Shown here piece by piece: positions 26,820-35,781 of a DNA stretch of 64,000 nt. The stretch is from positions 806,001 to 870,000 of the forward strand of contig NZ_JAUFPR010000002.1 of the NCBI RefSeq assembly GCF_030409325.1, in the 5' to 3' direction. Numbering within the stretch: position 1 is the first letter of the stretch; each line of letters starts with the position of its first letter. The notes below the pieces were generated by a model, which did no database searches, was not told where the DNA came from, and was given only the letters and a program-made list of their open reading frames with translations. Position numbers and translations under genes: made by a program. This DNA comes from Mucilaginibacter aquaedulcis (GTDB lineage: Bacteria > Bacteroidota > Bacteroidia > Sphingobacteriales > Sphingobacteriaceae).

Positions 26820-27758
26820 ATGAAAAATAAGGCATTGAAAAGATTGATTTATAGTTTATCGGTATTGGTGACGCTCCTTTCATTTTTCCCGGTTACATCT
26901 TATGGCTTCATAAAAAAAGATACAGTTTTAAACGACTCAAAAAAAGATACAGTTCCGGCCAACACCGGTTTTAAAATCAAAACTATTATTATTGATCCGG
27001 GGCATGGTGGTGCTCCTTCAAGTACAACCGGTCACTTTTCACATGGAGCATCTGGTTCATTTTCCAGTGAAAGAAATGTAACGCTTGCAATTGGCCGAAA
27101 ATTGCAAGCTGCAATAGAAAAAGAAATGACCGGCGTGAAGGCAGTAATGACCCGAACCACTGAAGATGACGTTTCTTTTGAAAGACGTGCAGAGATAGCT
27201 AATGAAAATAAAGGAAACATTTTTGTATCTATCCATTGCAACTCGCTTTCTGACAGACATATCACCAAAAAAGTGGGGACTAAACGCCATAAACCGGTAT
27301 ATAAAACCATGAGCGTTCCGGACAGATCAGGCAAGGGTGTTTTACTATTAGTTTATGGATTAAAGCGTACAAGGGAAGCCGAAAACGAGATCAAAAAAAA
27401 TCAGATAGAAGGTGAATCCGAACTTGACGGTGGTGCCTTAGACCCGAACGACCCGGTAACTATTATTTTAACAAATGAGTATAAAAGGAAGTTCAGACAG
27501 CAAAGCATAAACCTGGCGACACTTATTAATAAAGAATTTGTAGATACCGACGGCAGACCGAGCGAAGGTATCAGGGAGCAAAGTATTTATGTTCTGTGTC
27601 ACAGCTCAATGCCATCTGTTTTAGTAGAAACAGGTTATATCAACAACCCTGACGATGAAGCTTATTTAAATTCAGAGGATGGCCAAAATGAGATTGTTAA
27701 TTCAATTGTAAGAGCCCTTACTAACTATAAAAACGAAGTCGAATTGGTTTCAAAGTAA
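26820..27758 (+). CDS. N-acetylmuramoyl-L-alanine amidase (Amidase_3)
   Basis: The 312-residue protein has an N-terminal hydrophobic export segment and then a zinc amidase domain: IIIDPGHGG (first His ligand, near residue 62), SSERNVTLAIG (Glu), SIHCNS (second His) and VLVETGYINNPDDE near the C-terminus (catalytic Glu). It cleaves peptide stems from peptidoglycan in the periplasm, usually for cell separation. It contains a family-typical insert (about 155-200). It is followed by an MCE protein on the same strand. Confidence 0.92.
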   Translation: MKNKALKRLIYSLSVLVTLLSFFPVTSYGFIKKDTVLNDSKKDTVPANTGFKIKTIIIDPGHGGAPSSTTGHFSHGASGSFSSERNVTLAIGRKLQAAIEKEMTGVKAVMTRTTEDDVSFERRAEIANENKGNIFVSIHCNSLSDRHITKKVGTKRHKPVYKTMSVPDRSGKGVLLLVYGLKRTREAENEIKKNQIEGESELDGGALDPNDPVTIILTNEYKRKFRQQSINLATLINKEFVDTDGRPSEGIREQSIYVLCHSSMPSVLVETGYINNPDDEAYLNSEDGQNEIVNSIVRALTNYKNEVELVSK

Positions 27759-27857
27759 TATAGATTAGATTTGCTACTAAAACAAAAGCCCGAATAAAAA
27801 GTTAAAATACACAAACTACCTAACTGAACAACATTAAAACTATAACCACACTACTTA

Positions 27858-28802
27858 ATGAAAATCTCAAACGAAACAAAAATAGGCGCACTCACGGCCA
27901 TAGCGATCACTATACTCATATTAGGTTATAGCTTTTTGCGCGGAAATGATGTTTTTTCGAGTTCAAATAAATACTATGCCGTTTACAGAAGTGTGGAGGG
28001 CCTGGCCTTAGCTAAACCGGTATTAGTTAACGGTTTTCAAATTGGCAGGGTGTCAAGCATGAAACTCCAACCCGATGGACATACTATTGTTGAGTTTAAG
28101 ATTGATCCAGATTATGTTGTACCTAATAATACACTCGCTAAATTGTCAAGTACCGACCTTTTAGGTAGTAAGGCTATTGTATTTGAGCTGGGTAACAGCA
28201 AAGTACCTGCAGAGGATAAAGATACTTTAAAGGCCGATATACAAGGCAGCCTTGCGGAAAGCCTGCAGCCAATTCAGAAAAAAGCAGAAATGCTGATATC
28301 AAAAATGGATTCATCTTTAGCGGCTATAAACAAAATTTTAAATCCTGACTTTCAAAAAAATGTGGACCGCAGCTTTATGAGTATTGCCAATTCATTGCAA
28401 ACGCTTGAAGGCACAACAAAAAAAATTGACAATTTAGTTGCTTCTCAATCGGGCCATATCAATGGTATATTGACCAATGCAGAAGTTGTTTCTGGCAGCT
28501 TAAAATCAAGTACCACACATTTAAATGGTATGACTGCAAACTTTGAAAAAGTAAGCAACGATATTGCCAACGCCAACATCAAGCAAACGCTTGATAATGC
28601 TAATAAAGCAATGACCGACCTGCAGGCTACCATAGCTAAAATCAATAATGGCCAGGGTTCATTAGGCTTATTGATGAACGATGATAAAATGTATAAAAAC
28701 CTAACAGATGCCTCAAATAATCTGAATAATCTGTTTATTGACTTAAAGGCTCATCCAAAACGCTATGTAAGCTTCTCCGTTTTTGGTGGCAAAAAAGATT
28801 GA
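27858..28802 (+). CDS. MlaD/MCE domain lipid-transport protein
   Basis: The 314-residue protein has one N-terminal membrane helix (about 10-30), then an MCE domain (about 38-115; YRSVEGLALAKPVLVNGFQIG), then a long helical region rich in Asn, Ser and Lys and a short C-terminal part. MCE proteins move phospholipids between the membranes with an MlaEF ABC transporter, which is not in this window. It follows the amidase after 99 bases and ends at a strong terminator. Confidence 0.87.
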   Translation: MKISNETKIGALTAIAITILILGYSFLRGNDVFSSSNKYYAVYRSVEGLALAKPVLVNGFQIGRVSSMKLQPDGHTIVEFKIDPDYVVPNNTLAKLSSTDLLGSKAIVFELGNSKVPAEDKDTLKADIQGSLAESLQPIQKKAEMLISKMDSSLAAINKILNPDFQKNVDRSFMSIANSLQTLEGTTKKIDNLVASQSGHINGILTNAEVVSGSLKSSTTHLNGMTANFEKVSNDIANANIKQTLDNANKAMTDLQATIAKINNGQGSLGLLMNDDKMYKNLTDASNNLNNLFIDLKAHPKRYVSFSVFGGKKD

Positions 28803-28835
28803 TTTAAGGAGCAAAGACTCCGAGAATAAGGACAT

Positions 28836-28878
28836 AAAATAAGTAAGGCCAGCGATAATCGCTGGCCTTACTTATTTT
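28836..28878. terminator. Bidirectional terminator between the MCE and RNase Z genes
   Basis: AAAATAAGTAAGGCCAGCGA pairs perfectly with TCGCTGGCCTTACTTATTTT around a TAA loop: a 20-bp stem between two convergent genes. Confidence 0.9.
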
Positions 28879-28930
28879 ATAGTTCCATGTCTGTTGTCTA
28901 CTAATCTTTTATCCTTACCCTTAGTTTTAT

Positions 28931-29845
28931 CTAATCTATAACAAATGTTTTTCCTTCAATGGCCAGTTCGGTTGCCGGAAATACAGAACGGGCTTCATCA
29001 AGCAATTCATTCAAAGTTTTATATCTGGCCGAAAAATGACCGATCAGCAGCTTTCGTGCATGTGTTTTCAGGGCAATTTCTCCTGCTTGCAAAGCTGTGG
29101 TATGGTGAGTTTCCTTTGCCCTATCCAACATATCATTTAAAAAAGTGGCCTCGTGGTAAAGCAATGTAACTTTATCTATTTGTTTAAAATATTGTTCATT
29201 ATACAATGTATCTGAACAATACGCATAAACCTTAGGCTCATCAGAATCAATAGTTAAAGTATCATTCTTGTATATCACACCGCTTGCAGATGTATAATCA
29301 TTCCCTTTTTTAAGTGCAGTATAATATTCAACCGGGATCTTTAACTCTTCCAGCTTTTCCTTTTTCAGCTTACGCAAGCGTTTCTTTTCCCTGAAAAGAA
29401 AACCAGTACAAGCAATACGGTGATCAAGCGGTATAGTTTCTACCGTAATATCATTATTGCTTACAATTACCTCTGCCTTTTGAGCATCAGTGGGAGTAAA
29501 TTCTAATGGAAACTGTAGTGTTGTTTCGGAATATTTTAATTGCAGATCAATGATCTCTTTTAAATGAGGCGGGCCAAAAAGATAAAGTGCCTTTTTACGT
29601 CCGTTAAGATGCATGGATGATAGTAAACCTACCAACCCGAGATAATGGTCGCCATGAAGATGGCTTATAAATATATGATCGATACGGCTTGCTTTAACAT
29701 CAAAACGCAGCATTTGCTGCTGGGTACCTTCACCGCAATCAATTAAGTATAGGCGCTCATTAATATTGAGCGCCTGTGAAGTAGGGTTTCTGTTAAAAAT
29801 GGGTGTTGCAGAACTGCTCCCCAGTATTGTTACCTCAAATTTCAT
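28931..29845 (-). CDS. rnz: Ribonuclease Z
   Basis: The 304-residue metallo-beta-lactamase enzyme trims tRNA 3' ends. The metal motif HLHGDHYLGL (near residue 62) is the tRNase Z form of HxHxDH. The exosite region (about 155-180, KKRLRKLKKEKLEELKIP) is Lys-rich as expected for tRNA binding, and ATFL, HHTTALQAG and GHFSARY supply the remaining motifs. It lies 22 bases after the STAS gene on the same strand. Confidence 0.93.
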   Translation of the reverse strand: MKFEVTILGSSSATPIFNRNPTSQALNINERLYLIDCGEGTQQQMLRFDVKASRIDHIFISHLHGDHYLGLVGLLSSMHLNGRKKALYLFGPPHLKEIIDLQLKYSETTLQFPLEFTPTDAQKAEVIVSNNDITVETIPLDHRIACTGFLFREKKRLRKLKKEKLEELKIPVEYYTALKKGNDYTSASGVIYKNDTLTIDSDEPKVYAYCSDTLYNEQYFKQIDKVTLLYHEATFLNDMLDRAKETHHTTALQAGEIALKTHARKLLIGHFSARYKTLNELLDEARSVFPATELAIEGKTFVID

Positions 29846-29867
29846 ACAGGGTAAACAATCATAGGTG

Positions 29868-30245
29868 TTATCTTGCTTCTTTTTTCAGCTCTTTTTCAAT
29901 CTCCTCCATGAAAATAAGATCGATACCTTCTTCGGCAGTTGGTACAATGTTCAGCACATTATCCAATTGCGAAATAGTTACCAAACGGGCTACCGCATCA
30001 TTTAAGCCTGCCAGGATAAATAAACCTGTGGCATTTTTACATAAACGGTGACCAACCAGCAAGCTGCTTAACCCTGAGGAGTCGGCAAATTTTACCTGTG
30101 AAAGATCAAGAATTATATTTCGCTGACCCTCAGTATTGATCAATATCAACTCCGATTTTAGTTGAGGCGTAACTAATGAGTTCAGTTTCGACTCATTAAG
30201 CTTCACTAAAATATACTTCTCGTGCTTATCGACAGTGAATTTCAT
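29868..30245 (-). CDS. STAS domain anti-sigma factor antagonist-like protein
   Basis: The 125-residue protein is one STAS domain with the phosphorylatable-Ser segment FADSSGLSSLL (near residues 52-62), as in SpoIIAA/RsbV. The C-terminal 15 residues are a charged helix. Such proteins free a sigma factor by binding its anti-sigma factor when unphosphorylated. No kinase or phosphatase partner is adjacent. It is on the same strand between purC and rnz. Confidence 0.87.
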   Translation of the reverse strand: MKFTVDKHEKYILVKLNESKLNSLVTPQLKSELILINTEGQRNIILDLSQVKFADSSGLSSLLVGHRLCKNATGLFILAGLNDAVARLVTISQLDNVLNIVPTAEEGIDLIFMEEIEKELKKEAR

Positions 30246-30301
30246 TCTTCTTATTGATTATTAGAAAGCTAAGATAAGATTATTTTACTTGTAATTAAAA
30301 A

Positions 30302-31246
30302 TTACAAACTACTTAGTGCCAGTTTAATTCCAGACTCGACTCTGTTCAGAACGTTTTCATTATCAGGCTTCTCAAATTTTTCTCCGATTATCTGTTCGTA
30401 TAATTCAATATAACGTTCTGATATTGATTTTACAATATCGGCAGTCATAACAGGTACTACTTGACCGTCTTTACCCTGGAATCCATTCTCGATAAGCCAT
30501 TTCCGCACAAACTCTTTTGAAAGCTGTTTTTGAGCCTCACCTTTTTGCTGGCGTTCCTCATAACCTCCCTTGTAGAAGTACCTTGATGAATCGGGTGTAT
30601 GAATTTCATCAATCAGATAAATCACATCGCCTACCTTGCCAAACTCATATTTGGTATCTACCAGTATCAAGCCTTGCTTGGCTGCTATTTCAGTGCCGCG
30701 TTTAAACAAAGCTTTAGTATAGACTTCCAATTTTGCATAGTCATCTGCAGAAACAATATTCTGTTTCAGTATTTCAGCCTTTGATATGTCTTCGTCGTGC
30801 CCAACAGATGCTTTGGTAGTAGGTGTTATAATAGGCTCAGGCAGTATATCATTCTCTTTTAAACCTTCTGGCAGGCTTTCACCGCAAACTTGTCTCTTTC
30901 CAGCACTATATTCTCGCCATGCATGGCCGGCCAAATAACCACGAATTACCATTTCAACCTTGAAGGGCTCACAAATCCGACCAATTGTAACGCTTGGATC
31001 CGGAACCGATATTACCCAGTTAGGTACAATATCAGCCGTAGCTTCTAAAAAACGGGCTGCAATTTGATTCAGCACCTGCCCTTTGTAAGGAATTGGTTCT
31101 GGCAATACTACGTCAAAGGCCGATATCCGGTCTGTAACCACCATGGCCAGGTATTTATTATCAATAGTGTATACGTCACGTACCTTGCCTTTATAATAAT
31201 TCGTTTGACCAGGTAAATTAAAATGTGTTTCTTTTATTGCGTTCAT
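30302..31246 (-). CDS. purC: Phosphoribosylaminoimidazole-succinocarboxamide synthase
   Basis: PurC joins aspartate to CAIR in purine synthesis, using ATP. The 314-residue length and motifs (YKGKVRDVY near residue 18, [26 protein letters not shown]-like [14 protein letters not shown], and DTKYEFG near 199) fit the longer eukaryote-like SAICAR synthase subfamily. The catalytic loop and ATP residues are intact. Confidence 0.93.
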   Translation of the reverse strand: MNAIKETHFNLPGQTNYYKGKVRDVYTIDNKYLAMVVTDRISAFDVVLPEPIPYKGQVLNQIAARFLEATADIVPNWVISVPDPSVTIGRICEPFKVEMVIRGYLAGHAWREYSAGKRQVCGESLPEGLKENDILPEPIITPTTKASVGHDEDISKAEILKQNIVSADDYAKLEVYTKALFKRGTEIAAKQGLILVDTKYEFGKVGDVIYLIDEIHTPDSSRYFYKGGYEERQQKGEAQKQLSKEFVRKWLIENGFQGKDGQVVPVMTADIVKSISERYIELYEQIIGEKFEKPDNENVLNRVESGIKLALSSL

Positions 31247-31354
31247 TCTTTATTAGTATCAAGTAATTAGCATCAAGTAGTAAGTATCCCCTTTTCGAAA
31301 ATTAATAGCATCAAGAGTCTTGATACTTGATACTTACTACCTGATACTAAAAAC
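31247..31354. repeat. Intergenic imperfect palindromic repeat (GTATCAAGTA units)
   Basis: The gap between phoH and purC is filled with units of AGTATCAAGTA and AAGTAGTAAGTATC. The 5' part is imperfectly inverted in the 3' part (GATACTTACTACCTGATACT at about 31327-31346). It looks like a decayed mobile or slipped repeat. No gene is present. Confidence 0.5.
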
Positions 31355-32317
31355 CTATTGTATATCTCCGTAGGCTTCCAGTATTTTACGTACCAGTTTG
31401 TGCCTAACTACGTCTTCACCGCTCAGGTAAACTATTTCTATTCCTTTTATATCTGTTAGTATGCGCAGGGCTGTATGCAGACCCGACTGTTGTTTTTTGG
31501 GCAAGTCAATCTGCGTTACGTCACCTGTAACAATAAACTTAGCCGATGGGCCCATACGGGTCAGGAACATTTTCAATTGCATATCCGTAGCATTCTGTGC
31601 CTCATCCAAAATCACAAAACAGTTATCGAGTGTACGGCCACGCATAAATGCAAGCGGAGCAATTTCAATAGTACGGTTCTCCAGGTAAAACTTCAGCTTT
31701 TCGGCCGGAATCATATCATCAAGCGCGTCATACAACGGCCTTAGGTATGGATCAATTTTCTCTTTCAGGTCACCAGGCAAAAATCCAAGGTTCTCCCCTG
31801 CTTCCACCGCAGGCCTTGTTAAGATGATGCGTTTGATTTCCTTATTTTTTAAAGCACGAACAGCTAAAGCTACGGCTGTATAAGTTTTACCCGTACCGGC
31901 AGGCCCAATGGCAAAAAGTATATCGCTCTTGTTTATACTATCAACCATTTTACGCTGATTGGCCGTACGCGCCTTGACCATTACGCCATTTGGCCCGAAA
32001 ACAATAACCTCACCACTGGCAAATTTATCAGTTGTCGTTTGATCTGCCGATGGCGCAGCGTTTGCCTTTGACCCAAGTATTCGTTCAAGGTCGGTAATAT
32101 TCAGGTTTTCGTATTTCTCTACATGTTGCAGCAAATGATCGAATTTTTCCTGAAAAATATTCAGTTCGTGATCATCACCCAGAATTTTAACTTCGCTGCC
32201 ACGTGCAACTATTTTAAGCTTAGGATATTGTTTCTTAATGATCTCAAAATGATCATTATTTGGCCCCCACAATACTGCCGGATTTACGTTTTCAATTGAT
32301 AACTTTAGTTCGTTCAA
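31355..32317 (-). CDS. phoH: PhoH family ATPase
   Basis: The 320-residue protein has a short N-terminal KH-like/PhoH-N region (1-100) and a PhoH P-loop domain with Walker A GPAGTGKTYTA (near residue 139) and Walker B FVILDEAQNAT (near 235). PhoH ATPases (YbeZ-like) act with RNA-processing factors such as YbeY. The only plausible start is TTG at 32315-32317: the frame has no ATG upstream before a stop, and the next Met would remove conserved N-terminal sequence. Confidence 0.9.
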   Translation of the reverse strand: MNELKLSIENVNPAVLWGPNNDHFEIIKKQYPKLKIVARGSEVKILGDDHELNIFQEKFDHLLQHVEKYENLNITDLERILGSKANAAPSADQTTTDKFASGEVIVFGPNGVMVKARTANQRKMVDSINKSDILFAIGPAGTGKTYTAVALAVRALKNKEIKRIILTRPAVEAGENLGFLPGDLKEKIDPYLRPLYDALDDMIPAEKLKFYLENRTIEIAPLAFMRGRTLDNCFVILDEAQNATDMQLKMFLTRMGPSAKFIVTGDVTQIDLPKKQQSGLHTALRILTDIKGIEIVYLSGEDVVRHKLVRKILEAYGDIQ

Positions 32318-32418
32318 TACTAATTTGATTTTTTAGTTACAGATTTTTATGAATTAAAAATTGAATATTTGTAGCTTCAAATGCTACTACAAGATTAGCA
32401 ATAAATATTATAAAATTA

Positions 32419-33195
32419 ATGGCAATAATAACATTAACTACTGATTTGGGCGATAAAGACATTTACCAGGCTGCATTAAAAGGCAGCATTTATAAATTGT
32501 TGCCTACAGTGAATATTGTTGATATTACCAACAGCGTTGCCGCATTTAATGTGCAGCAGGCAGCATTTATATTAAAGAACAGTTTTTATTACTTCCCCGA
32601 GGATACTGTACACCTTATAGGTATTGATACCGTTTATAACGACCATACGAAGTACCTTGCTGTAAGATACAAAAAACATTATTTTGTTGGTGCCGATAAT
32701 GGAATTTTTTCATTAATGTTTGATACTGAGCCGGAAGAAATTGTAGAGATCAATATTATGCAGGATCTCAAGTTTCTGCATTTTCCATTGGCCGATATTT
32801 TTGTTAAAGCTGCCTGCCATCTCGCACAGGGAGGTAAACTAAGCGAGATTGGCCTGCCAGTGCATGACATCGAAAACAAAATGAATTTACAGCCGGTTAT
32901 TGAGAAAAACCTGATCAAAGGAGTGGTAATTTACATAGATTCGTTTCAAAACGTGATTACAAATATTACTAAGGAGTTTTTCAACAGCGTACAGCAAGGC
33001 AGGCGTTTTGTATTAAACTTTAAACGGAACGAAACAATCAACCACTTGAGCTGGCATTACAACGAAGTGCCTGTGGGCGAAAAGCTTTGTTTATTCGGCA
33101 TAAGTGATCACCTTGAAATAGCTATAAACAAAGGAAACGCGAGCGGTTTATTAGGCCTCAATCTTAACGATAAGGTGATCATTGAGTTTCAATAA
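32419..33195 (+). CDS. SAM hydroxide adenosyltransferase (SAM hydrolase, DUF62)
   Basis: The 258-residue protein has the N-terminal TLTTDLGDKDIYQAALKG segment with the conserved Asp pair and the C-terminal domain typical of the fluorinase/chlorinase-like family that uses hydroxide. These enzymes split S-adenosylmethionine into adenosine and methionine. The physiological role is unclear. It is followed 2 bases later by a small secreted, membrane-tailed protein, so the two share a transcript. Confidence 0.88.
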   Translation: MAIITLTTDLGDKDIYQAALKGSIYKLLPTVNIVDITNSVAAFNVQQAAFILKNSFYYFPEDTVHLIGIDTVYNDHTKYLAVRYKKHYFVGADNGIFSLMFDTEPEEIVEINIMQDLKFLHFPLADIFVKAACHLAQGGKLSEIGLPVHDIENKMNLQPVIEKNLIKGVVIYIDSFQNVITNITKEFFNSVQQGRRFVLNFKRNETINHLSWHYNEVPVGEKLCLFGISDHLEIAINKGNASGLLGLNLNDKVIIEFQ

Positions 33196-33197
33196 TT

Positions 33198-33734
33198 ATG
33201 ATGAAAAAAGTTTTATTCCTTACTATAATCTGTTTTTTAAGTACTGATTTACTGCACGCCCAAACAAACGCACAGGTAAGTGCCGATTCTATTGCCTACC
33301 AACTGCAGCGAAAAAAAATAAACAGCATGCTGGATACACGCAAACTAAGGTTTGGCCAGTATGAACAAAGTTTAAATGATCATACAGGTATATTTGGCCT
33401 GCAAACCAAAAATGATATACGCCGGTCAAACGATATTTTGATGGATATTGTTAAAACCGATGATAAAATTTATAAAGAACTCAAAATATTACTTGAATAC
33501 AGGGCTTTTCAGCAAAGGCAAATTCAAAGCCATTCTAAAGAGGCCGAGAGCATAAACCTTGGTTATATGAGCGTTATCAATAAACTAAGGCATCAAAACG
33601 ACCTGTTAAAAGCCGAGGCGAAAAAGACCGCCGAAGAAAACCAAAGCAACAGGCGTATTTTTATTTTGGTGATCGTTTTCATGTTTGCGTCAATTTTATT
33701 TCTAATTAGCAGAAAAAGTAAAGTTAAGGTGTAA
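33198..33734 (+). CDS. Secreted/membrane-anchored coiled-coil protein of unknown function
   Basis: The 178-residue product has an N-terminal signal peptide (MMKKVLFLTIICFL, cleavage near LHA-Q), a charged helical middle (about 30-150) likely to be coiled coil, and a C-terminal membrane helix (about 153-171) with a basic tail. I recognise no domain. It lies 2 bases after the SAM hydrolase gene. The promoter of the following ABC exporter overlaps its stop codon. Confidence 0.7.
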   Translation: MMKKVLFLTIICFLSTDLLHAQTNAQVSADSIAYQLQRKKINSMLDTRKLRFGQYEQSLNDHTGIFGLQTKNDIRRSNDILMDIVKTDDKIYKELKILLEYRAFQQRQIQSHSKEAESINLGYMSVINKLRHQNDLLKAEAKKTAEENQSNRRIFILVIVFMFASILFLISRKSKVKV

Positions 33735-33739
33735 TTTTG
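33732..33739 (+). promoter_or_regulatory. -7 promoter element (TAATTTTG) of the ABC exporter gene
   Basis: Exact TAnnTTTG match whose TAA is the stop codon of the upstream gene; 23 bases before the ATG at 33763. Confidence 0.5.
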
Positions 33740-33762
33740 CGCCCTTAACTATAAACGTATAA

Positions 33763-35595
33763 ATGGCAAGAGGACGACTGAATAGTGGCGCTAAAGCTGA
33801 AGCAGAATTACCAAAAGCAAAAATAAACAGGCAGAGTTTACAAAACATTCGTAAACTGCTCAATTACATAAAACCTTACAGAGGCAAATTTATAGCCGGT
33901 TTGATATTTTTGTTTATATCAAGTTTAGTTGGTCTTGCATTTCCTAAAATATTAGGAGCTCTTATTGATGCTGCTCAGGGTAAATATCCTAATAACTATT
34001 TACCTCATAGCCTAAATGCTATAGCCCTTGCTGGTTTTTTATTGTTGTTTGGGCAGGCATTTGTTTCATTTTTCAGGGTAGTTTGGTTTGTGCAGGTAGC
34101 CGAAAAGTCGCTTGCCGATATCAGGCGCGATACCTACTTCAAGCTGATCACCTTGCCCATGAACTTTTTTGCCAACCGCCGTGTTGGTGAATTGAATAGC
34201 CGCATATCTGCTGACTTATCGCAGATACAAGATACCTTAACCACTACATTTGCTGAAATCATCAGGCAGTTAGTGATCATGGTGGGCAGTGTTATTTTGT
34301 TAGCGGTGGTATCTATTAAGTTAACACTTGCCTTATTGGCCATATTGCCGTTTTTAGTAGCTTTTGCTGTATTTTTCGGAAGGTTTATACGTAAACTTTC
34401 ACGTGAGGCCCAGGATAAACTGGCCGAATCAAACACCATTATTGAAGAAACCCTCCAGGGCATAGCCAACGTGAAAGCTTTTGTTAACGAAGCTTATGAA
34501 GCTACCCGTTACGATAAAATTTTACGTGCGGTAGTAAATATTGCTGTTAAGGGTGCCAAATTCCGCGGTGTATTTGCGTCGTTCATCGTGTTTTGCCTGT
34601 TCGGAACTTTTGTGGGCGTAATATGGTATGGCTCAGTATTGGTGAGCAATCATGAAATTTTGGTTGGTGATTTAACCACCTTTATCATGTACTCCATATT
34701 TGTTGGTGCAGCCATGGGTACCTTTCCCGACCTGTATGCCAATTTGCAAAAAGCAGTTGGTGCCAGTGAAAGGGTGTTAGAAATACTGGCCGAAAATGGC
34801 GAGGATATTTCTATGGTGGATACTAATAACAAGATAGAACAACAAATTAAAGGCGACCTCGCCTTTGAAAATGTAGTATTTGCCTATCCTTCTCGTTCGG
34901 AATTGACTATTTTAAAAGGCATCTCCTTTAATGCGGCAGCAGGGCAGCGTGTGGCCATTGTGGGGCCAAGCGGTTCGGGCAAATCAACCATGGCATCGCT
35001 CATATTACAATTTTATCACCCGCAAAATGGTATCATCAAATTTGATGGTAAGCCTGCAGTTGATTTTTCTATTACCGACATTCGTAACCAGGTAGCCATA
35101 GTACCACAAGATGTAATGCTTTTTGGCGGAACCATATTAGAAAACATTGCCTACGGAAGATTAAACGCATCAAAAGAAGATATTATACAAGCCGCCAAGA
35201 GAGCTAATGCACATCAGTTCATCGATTCTTTCCCTGAAGGTTATGAAACTGTTGTTGGTGAACGCGGTGTTAAACTATCAGGTGGTCAGCGCCAGCGCAT
35301 AGCCATTGCAAGAGCCTTATTGAAAAACCCTTCTATATTAATATTGGACGAGGCTACCTCTTCACTTGATTCAGAATCGGAAAGATTAGTTCAGGAAGCA
35401 CTGGAAGAACTGATGAAAGATCGTACCTCTATCATTATCGCGCATCGATTGTCGACCATTCGTGAAGCTGATAAGATCATTGTGCTTGAAAAAGGCGAGA
35501 TCATTGAAAGTGGCAGCCATGTGGAGCTTATCAGCAATGAGCAGGGGCTTTATCGCTATTTGAACCAATTGCAGTTTGACGCGCAAAACGGTTAG
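33763..35595 (+). CDS. ABC exporter, fused permease and ATPase
   Basis: The 610-residue half-transporter has six membrane helices in residues about 35-330 and a nucleotide-binding domain at about 360-600: Walker A GPSGSGKST, Q-loop VPQDVMLF, signature LSGGQRQRIAIARAL, Walker B ILILDEATSS and H-loop IIAHRLST. It resembles MsbA/BmrA-like exporters of lipids or drugs and probably works as a homodimer, since no partner is adjacent. It has its own promoter. Confidence 0.92.
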   Translation: MARGRLNSGAKAEAELPKAKINRQSLQNIRKLLNYIKPYRGKFIAGLIFLFISSLVGLAFPKILGALIDAAQGKYPNNYLPHSLNAIALAGFLLLFGQAFVSFFRVVWFVQVAEKSLADIRRDTYFKLITLPMNFFANRRVGELNSRISADLSQIQDTLTTTFAEIIRQLVIMVGSVILLAVVSIKLTLALLAILPFLVAFAVFFGRFIRKLSREAQDKLAESNTIIEETLQGIANVKAFVNEAYEATRYDKILRAVVNIAVKGAKFRGVFASFIVFCLFGTFVGVIWYGSVLVSNHEILVGDLTTFIMYSIFVGAAMGTFPDLYANLQKAVGASERVLEILAENGEDISMVDTNNKIEQQIKGDLAFENVVFAYPSRSELTILKGISFNAAAGQRVAIVGPSGSGKSTMASLILQFYHPQNGIIKFDGKPAVDFSITDIRNQVAIVPQDVMLFGGTILENIAYGRLNASKEDIIQAAKRANAHQFIDSFPEGYETVVGERGVKLSGGQRQRIAIARALLKNPSILILDEATSSLDSESERLVQEALEELMKDRTSIIIAHRLSTIREADKIIVLEKGEIIESGSHVELISNEQGLYRYLNQLQFDAQNG

Positions 35596-35699
35596 TCATT
35601 ATGTAATAACTGGTTTGGAAGTTAAATATATTTTGTGATCGTGTATTTCGCAAATTCGCATCATCCAAATCAGTATATTACAATCGTAAAGTGCTGCAA

Positions 35700-35780
35700 T
35701 AACAAGGCATAATTTGAAGTTTAAATTAACGTACAACGTAATACGTAACACGTACAACTTAAGGAGCGTACAACGTAAGG
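35700..35780. repeat. Intergenic repeat cluster (CGTACAACGTAA units)
   Basis: The stretch before the beta-CASP gene repeats ACGTACAACGTAA-like units about three times, mixed with the variants AATACGTAACACGTAC. No gene or clear promoter is visible inside. Confidence 0.5.
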
Positions 35781-35781
35781 G

